A stretch of DNA of 64,000 nucleotides from JADJNW01 sp964517175 (GTDB taxonomy: Bacteria; Bacteroidota; Bacteroidia; Chitinophagales; Saprospiraceae). The notes beneath the pieces are model-generated. The model was not told the origin of the DNA, searched no databases, and saw only the letters and a list, made by a program, of their open reading frames with translations. The stretch's first letter is position 1. Each line of letters starts with the position of its first letter. Positions 60,788 to 64,000 of the stretch are shown piece after piece. The translations under genes were made by a program, and so were the position numbers. The stretch spans positions 1-64,000 of the forward strand of contig CAZFBU010000002.1 in the NCBI GenBank assembly GCA_964517175.1, in the 5' to 3' direction.

Positions 60788-61969
60788 GTGAAATTAGTCA
60801 TTCTCACATCTCGGTTTCCTTATCCGCTGGAAAAAGGCGATAAGCTTCGGATTTACCATCAGATCAGGGTACTGAGTCGTCGCTATGAAATCACGTTGAT
60901 CTCGCTTGCCGAGCAACCACCGGAACCTGCCGAACTAGCGCATCTGCGCCAGTTTTGTACGACCATTCACGTTTTTCCGCTATCGAAACTTCGCATTGCA
61001 CGGAATTTGATTGGCGGATGGTTGCGCGGATTGCCTTTGCAGGTGAGTTATTTTTACAATCTCGGTATTCGCAAAAAAATTATCCGTCTCATTCAACAGG
61101 AAAAGCCCGATCATCTCTATTGTCAGTTGATCCGCATGGCACCCTACGTATCCGGCTCGCCTTTGCCAAAAACGCTCGATTTTATGGATACTTTTTCCAT
61201 CGGCATGCAGCGGCGGGCGGAGCGCTCACGCGGGCTGTGGCGCTGGTTGTTCCGGCGGGAAGCAAAGCGGCTGCAGGCATACGAAGCACAAGCATTTGCG
61301 GCATTTGACCACTGCACCATCATTTCCGAGCAGGATCGGAATTTGCTTACTTTTGCAGGGAAAGAGCAGATACGCATTGTGCCGAATGGCGTAGATACGG
61401 ATTTTTTTCATCCGAACTTTAAATCCGAAGCCAAATATCATCTTGCCTTTGTAGGCAACATGGGCTACCACCCCAATGTCGAGGCTGCCAAATTTCTGGT
61501 AGGAGCAATCGTGCCTATATTACAACAATCTTTGCCGGATGTTCGCATCCTCATCGCCGGCGCTCGCCCCACGAGTGAGGTGCTAGGGCTGCAAAGCGCG
61601 CACGTCACGGTCACAGGTTGGGTAGAGGATATCCGCGATGCGTACGGAAGTGCCCGGGTTTTTGTAGCGCCTATATTTCTGGGGAGCGGTCAGCAGAATA
61701 AGATACTGGAAGCCATGTCGATGGCGTTGCCTTGCGTGACGACCGGCATGGTAAACAATGCGATTCACGCACCTGTTAATAGTACGATTTTTGTCGCGGA
61801 TACGGCGGCAGACTTTGCAGCAAATATCTTGAAAATACTGGCCGATGAAAATCTGCAAACAACCATCGGACAAGCTGCAAGAGATTTTGTAGAACAAAAA
61901 TACAGTTGGGAGCATTCTGTACGTATCTTTGCAGAATTATTCGAAAAAAGAAACGCAAATCATGAATAA
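60788..61969 (+). CDS. GT4-type glycosyltransferase (TIGR03087-like), paralogue of the previous gene
   Basis: 393 residues starting with GTG (MKLVILTSRFPYPLEKGDKL), the same opening pattern as the upstream gene, so the two are tandem paralogues. Donor-site blocks: IRIVPNGVDTDFFHPNFKSE, LAFVGNMGYHPNVEAAKFLV, FVAPIFLGSGQQNKILEAMS. The family is associated with exopolysaccharide loci and with exosortase-type systems in other phyla; no exosortase is in the window. Its last codons overlap the start of the ribB gene by 8 bases, implying translational coupling. Confidence 0.86.
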   Translation: MKLVILTSRFPYPLEKGDKLRIYHQIRVLSRRYEITLISLAEQPPEPAELAHLRQFCTTIHVFPLSKLRIARNLIGGWLRGLPLQVSYFYNLGIRKKIIRLIQQEKPDHLYCQLIRMAPYVSGSPLPKTLDFMDTFSIGMQRRAERSRGLWRWLFRREAKRLQAYEAQAFAAFDHCTIISEQDRNLLTFAGKEQIRIVPNGVDTDFFHPNFKSEAKYHLAFVGNMGYHPNVEAAKFLVGAIVPILQQSLPDVRILIAGARPTSEVLGLQSAHVTVTGWVEDIRDAYGSARVFVAPIFLGSGQQNKILEAMSMALPCVTTGMVNNAIHAPVNSTIFVADTAADFAANILKILADENLQTTIGQAARDFVEQKYSWEHSVRIFAELFEKRNANHE

Positions 61970-63128
61970 TAATTTGGATAAAAGCCTGGAAGTAACCATG
62001 GAAACCAAAGAAAAGTTTCAACTCAATACCATTGAAGAAGCTATTGCGGACATCCGCGCCGGCAAGGTGGTCATCGTGGTGGATGATGAAGATCGCGAAA
62101 ACGAGGGCGACTTCATATGTGCGGCAGAGTGTATCACGCCGGAGATCATCAATTTTATGGCAACGTACGGTCGGGGGCTGATCTGTACGCCAATTGACGA
62201 GCGCCGCGCCGATGAACTGGAGTTGAACATGATGGTATCTTCGAATACCGCGCTGCACGAGACCGCGTTCACGGTTTCCATCGACCTGATCGGGCACGGC
62301 TGCACCACGGGCATTTCTGCCTACGATCGGGCGACGGGCATCCGGGCAATGGTTGATCCAAATATCAAAGCCAGTGATTTTGCGCGTCCGGGGCATATAT
62401 TTCCGCTGCGCGCCAAGAGCGGCGGGGTGTTGCGGCGCACGGGACATACCGAAGCAACGATTGATCTGGCTCGGCTGGCGGGCTATTATCCGGCGGGGGT
62501 TTTGGTAGAAATCCTGAACGAAGATGGTACGATGGCGCGTTTGCCGCAATTGATGGAAGTGGCAAAGAGGCACGACCTGAAAATCGTTGCGATTGAAGAC
62601 CTCGTGGCTTATCGCATGCAAAACGAAAGTTTGGTTAGCCGGGAAAAAGAAGTGAAGAAAAAAACAAAGTTTGGCGATTTTGATATTATTGCTTATCGTG
62701 AAATAACTTCCGGCGATATTCATTTAGTTGTAAAAAAAGGTGAATGGACGGAGGACGAGCCCGTACTGGTGCGCGTGCATTCCTCAACCGAAACGGGCGA
62801 TGTGATGGGCTATTTGTTTGAGGATTATGGCAAACGCCTGGAAAACGCCATGAAGAAGATTTCGGAAGTGGGCAAAGGGGCAGTGTTGTATATGCGGCAG
62901 AGCGAAAAATCGGACGTCATCCTGCAATTGCTGGAACGATACCAACAGGAATTCGACGGCGAAAGCGTTGAGCGTCCGTCTGGTATGTCGCAGCGTGACT
63001 TTGGCATCGGCGCACAAATCCTGCGTGACCTGAACATTCGCAAAATCAAATTGCTAACCAACAACCCGCGCCGCCGTATCGGTTTAATTGGCTATGGTCT
63101 GGAAATTGTGGAGAATGTGGCGTTTTGA
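61962..63128 (+). CDS. ribB: 3,4-dihydroxy-2-butanone-4-phosphate synthase with degenerate GTP cyclohydrolase II domain
   Basis: 388 residues in RibBA layout. The N-terminal half is intact DHBP synthase: VVIVVDDEDRENEGDFICAA (Mg/ribulose-5-P loop), GRGLICTPIDERRADEL, and DFARPGHIFPLRAKSGGVLR with RTGHTEATIDLARLAG. The C-terminal half keeps the GCH II fold (QRDFGIGAQILRDLNIRKIK, LLTNNPRRRIGLIGYGLEI) but the three zinc Cys are lost (HSSTETGD ... GYLFEDYG instead of HSxCxTGD ... LRCDCG) and RQEGRGIGL has become RQSEKSDVI. It should therefore make DHBP only. The start MNNNLDKSL at 61962 lies within the end of the glycosyltransferase gene. Confidence 0.92.
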   Translation: MNNNLDKSLEVTMETKEKFQLNTIEEAIADIRAGKVVIVVDDEDRENEGDFICAAECITPEIINFMATYGRGLICTPIDERRADELELNMMVSSNTALHETAFTVSIDLIGHGCTTGISAYDRATGIRAMVDPNIKASDFARPGHIFPLRAKSGGVLRRTGHTEATIDLARLAGYYPAGVLVEILNEDGTMARLPQLMEVAKRHDLKIVAIEDLVAYRMQNESLVSREKEVKKKTKFGDFDIIAYREITSGDIHLVVKKGEWTEDEPVLVRVHSSTETGDVMGYLFEDYGKRLENAMKKISEVGKGAVLYMRQSEKSDVILQLLERYQQEFDGESVERPSGMSQRDFGIGAQILRDLNIRKIKLLTNNPRRRIGLIGYGLEIVENVAF

Positions 63129-63142
63129 AATATCCAATAAAC

Positions 63143-64000
63143 TCAAAACTTCGGGCACAGTACCGTCTCATTCTCATACTGCCCTAAGAAGGCAATCGAA
63201 ATCTCAAAAGCGCCCTGGCGACGGTTGGTGAAATTCAGATAATCGAGGTTGGCGTCGTAGCTGAAGCCCACCAGTACGTTGTTGAATTCCAGCCCGAGCA
63301 TGGCTACAGCCACGTTCATGGCGAAGCTGTTGTCCTCATTGCCCACTGCCCGCGCCCAGCCGCCTACGTGCAGGGCGATGCCATTGATGTCATTGACGAG
63401 AAAGCGGACGTTGGAACCGGCATTCGCCACGAGGTGCGAGCCTTGCAGGTGTACGAGTCCGCGCGGCAATATCTGAACGCGCTCGCCGATGGGAATTTGC
63501 AGCCCCAAATGTGCTGTATATTTGCGCAGCAGCGTGTTATCTCCGTTGAATTCAACCCCATCGTTATCATTCCGATCAATAAAAAAGCTCACCTGCGGCT
63601 CCAGCACGTGGTGCATCGCTACCCCCGCGAAAACGCCAACGGACTTTCGCGGCGCGTAGGAATAATGCAACCCCACCCCAATATCCCCGTACGAAAAGTT
63701 ATTTTCCGGCAGGATTTCACTGGTCGGTTCGGTGTAGCCGTCATTGCCATTGAACTGGTCGCCGAAGTTGATGCGCTCGTAGTTGATATTGCGCTGAGCA
63801 ATGCCCACCTGTGCGCCAATGCTCAGGAACTGATTGTTGGCTTTGCTGAGTGATTTGTGGAAAGCGCCGGACAAATTGATCTGATTTGTGGCAAAATCAA
63901 TCGAAGGTACCCGGTCGCTGAAAAACTGCACACCGGCACCGAAAGAATCATTGGTTTGCTTGCGGCGCGAATCGAGACCAAAGCGCATATCCAGCGCTGC
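63143..64000 (-). CDS. PorP/SprF-family type IX secretion membrane protein (5' end beyond window)
   Basis: Outer-membrane beta-barrel of the PorP/SprF family, which anchors or assists T9SS and gliding components. About 285 residues are visible; the frame is open to the right edge, so the N-terminus lies outside. Characteristic features: SFGAGVQFFSDRVPSIDFAT-like barrel strands, GDIGVGLHYSYAPRKSVGVFAGVAMHHVLEPQ, the ILPRGLVHLQGSH strand and the family's closing FEISIAFLGQYENETVLCPK. It matches the T9SS cargo found elsewhere in the window. Convergent with ribB (14-base gap). Confidence 0.88.
   Translation of the reverse strand, partial: AALDMRFGLDSRRKQTNDSFGAGVQFFSDRVPSIDFATNQINLSGAFHKSLSKANNQFLSIGAQVGIAQRNINYERINFGDQFNGNDGYTEPTSEILPENNFSYGDIGVGLHYSYAPRKSVGVFAGVAMHHVLEPQVSFFIDRNDNDGVEFNGDNTLLRKYTAHLGLQIPIGERVQILPRGLVHLQGSHLVANAGSNVRFLVNDINGIALHVGGWARAVGNEDNSFAMNVAVAMLGLEFNNVLVGFSYDANLDYLNFTNRRQGAFEISIAFLGQYENETVLCPKF

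Noticed and set aside
1..64000. tRNA, rRNA, CRISPR arrays, transposases, phage genes
   Set aside because: Looked for on both strands by eye in all spacers; none recognised. A covariance-model scan would be needed to exclude tRNAs formally.

Overview
The window is a scaffold piece from a Bacteroidota bacterium, most likely of the Saprospiria (Lewinella/Haliscomenobacter-like) group. The evidence is type IX secretion (T9SS) C-terminal domains of both types (type A at 2313-3725, 46966-47394 and 47576-50658; type B/gliding-type at 7492-9876), a PorP/SprF-family protein at the right edge, a short 288-residue primary sigma factor, an unlinked FtsE, a NagB fused to a PIG-L deacetylase domain, and promoters of the Bacteroidota form TTTG-N19/20-TAnnTTTG. 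The clade assignment is inference. Six runs of exactly 100 N mark scaffold gaps. I saw no rRNA, tRNA, CRISPR array, transposase or phage gene.

Layout. 1-10 kb: tRNA 2-selenouridine synthase (5' cut), heptose-7-phosphate kinase, a T9SS cargo, HAD phosphatase, DNA polymerase IV, MscS channel, FkbM methyltransferase and a large gliding-type cargo. 10-20 kb: TPR protein and etfBA, divergent around an 18-bp palindrome; then rpsO-pnp, rpoD, an SH3 lipoprotein and several uncharacterised proteins. 20-30 kb (mostly minus): cmk, a 503-residue orphan, a DUF2795 protein, a transglutaminase-like protein, PgpH, a LolD-like ATPase, gatC, an M23 peptidase and a NucA-like nuclease. 30-38 kb (plus): purM, nth, fasciclin lipoprotein, methyltransferase, WbqC, dynamin-like GTPase, TM2-TPR protein. 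38-47 kb: nitrilase, ftsE, UbiA prenyltransferase, kdsC, iscX, ferredoxin and a very unusual Clp-type AAA+ protein. 47-51 kb: DUF4397 repeat adhesin-like cargo and a decayed pseudogene. 51-64 kb: ArsR regulator, acs, nagB-PIG-L, aldo/keto reductase, coiled-coil and OmpA proteins, cupin, two glycosyltransferases, ribB(A) and PorP/SprF.

Most of the window is chromosomal housekeeping. The observations I rank highest are: (1) the 1043+-residue Clp-type unfoldase at 43608-46738, with a decayed first AAA module, an intact second module carrying a ClpC-like VGF loop, a novel N-domain and a C-terminal region that aligns by eye to the PCRF domain of peptide-chain release factors; (2) a complete minus-strand mini-transcription unit at 37607-37844 (promoter, 24-residue ORF, terminator); (3) a plus-strand intrinsic terminator at 24361-24400 with no plus-strand gene upstream, implying a small RNA; (4) the palindrome between the divergent TPR and etfBA promoters; (5) a deletion-fused pseudogene next to acs; and (6) proof from a 55-base overlap that the 49-kb gap is a tandem-repeat assembly break.
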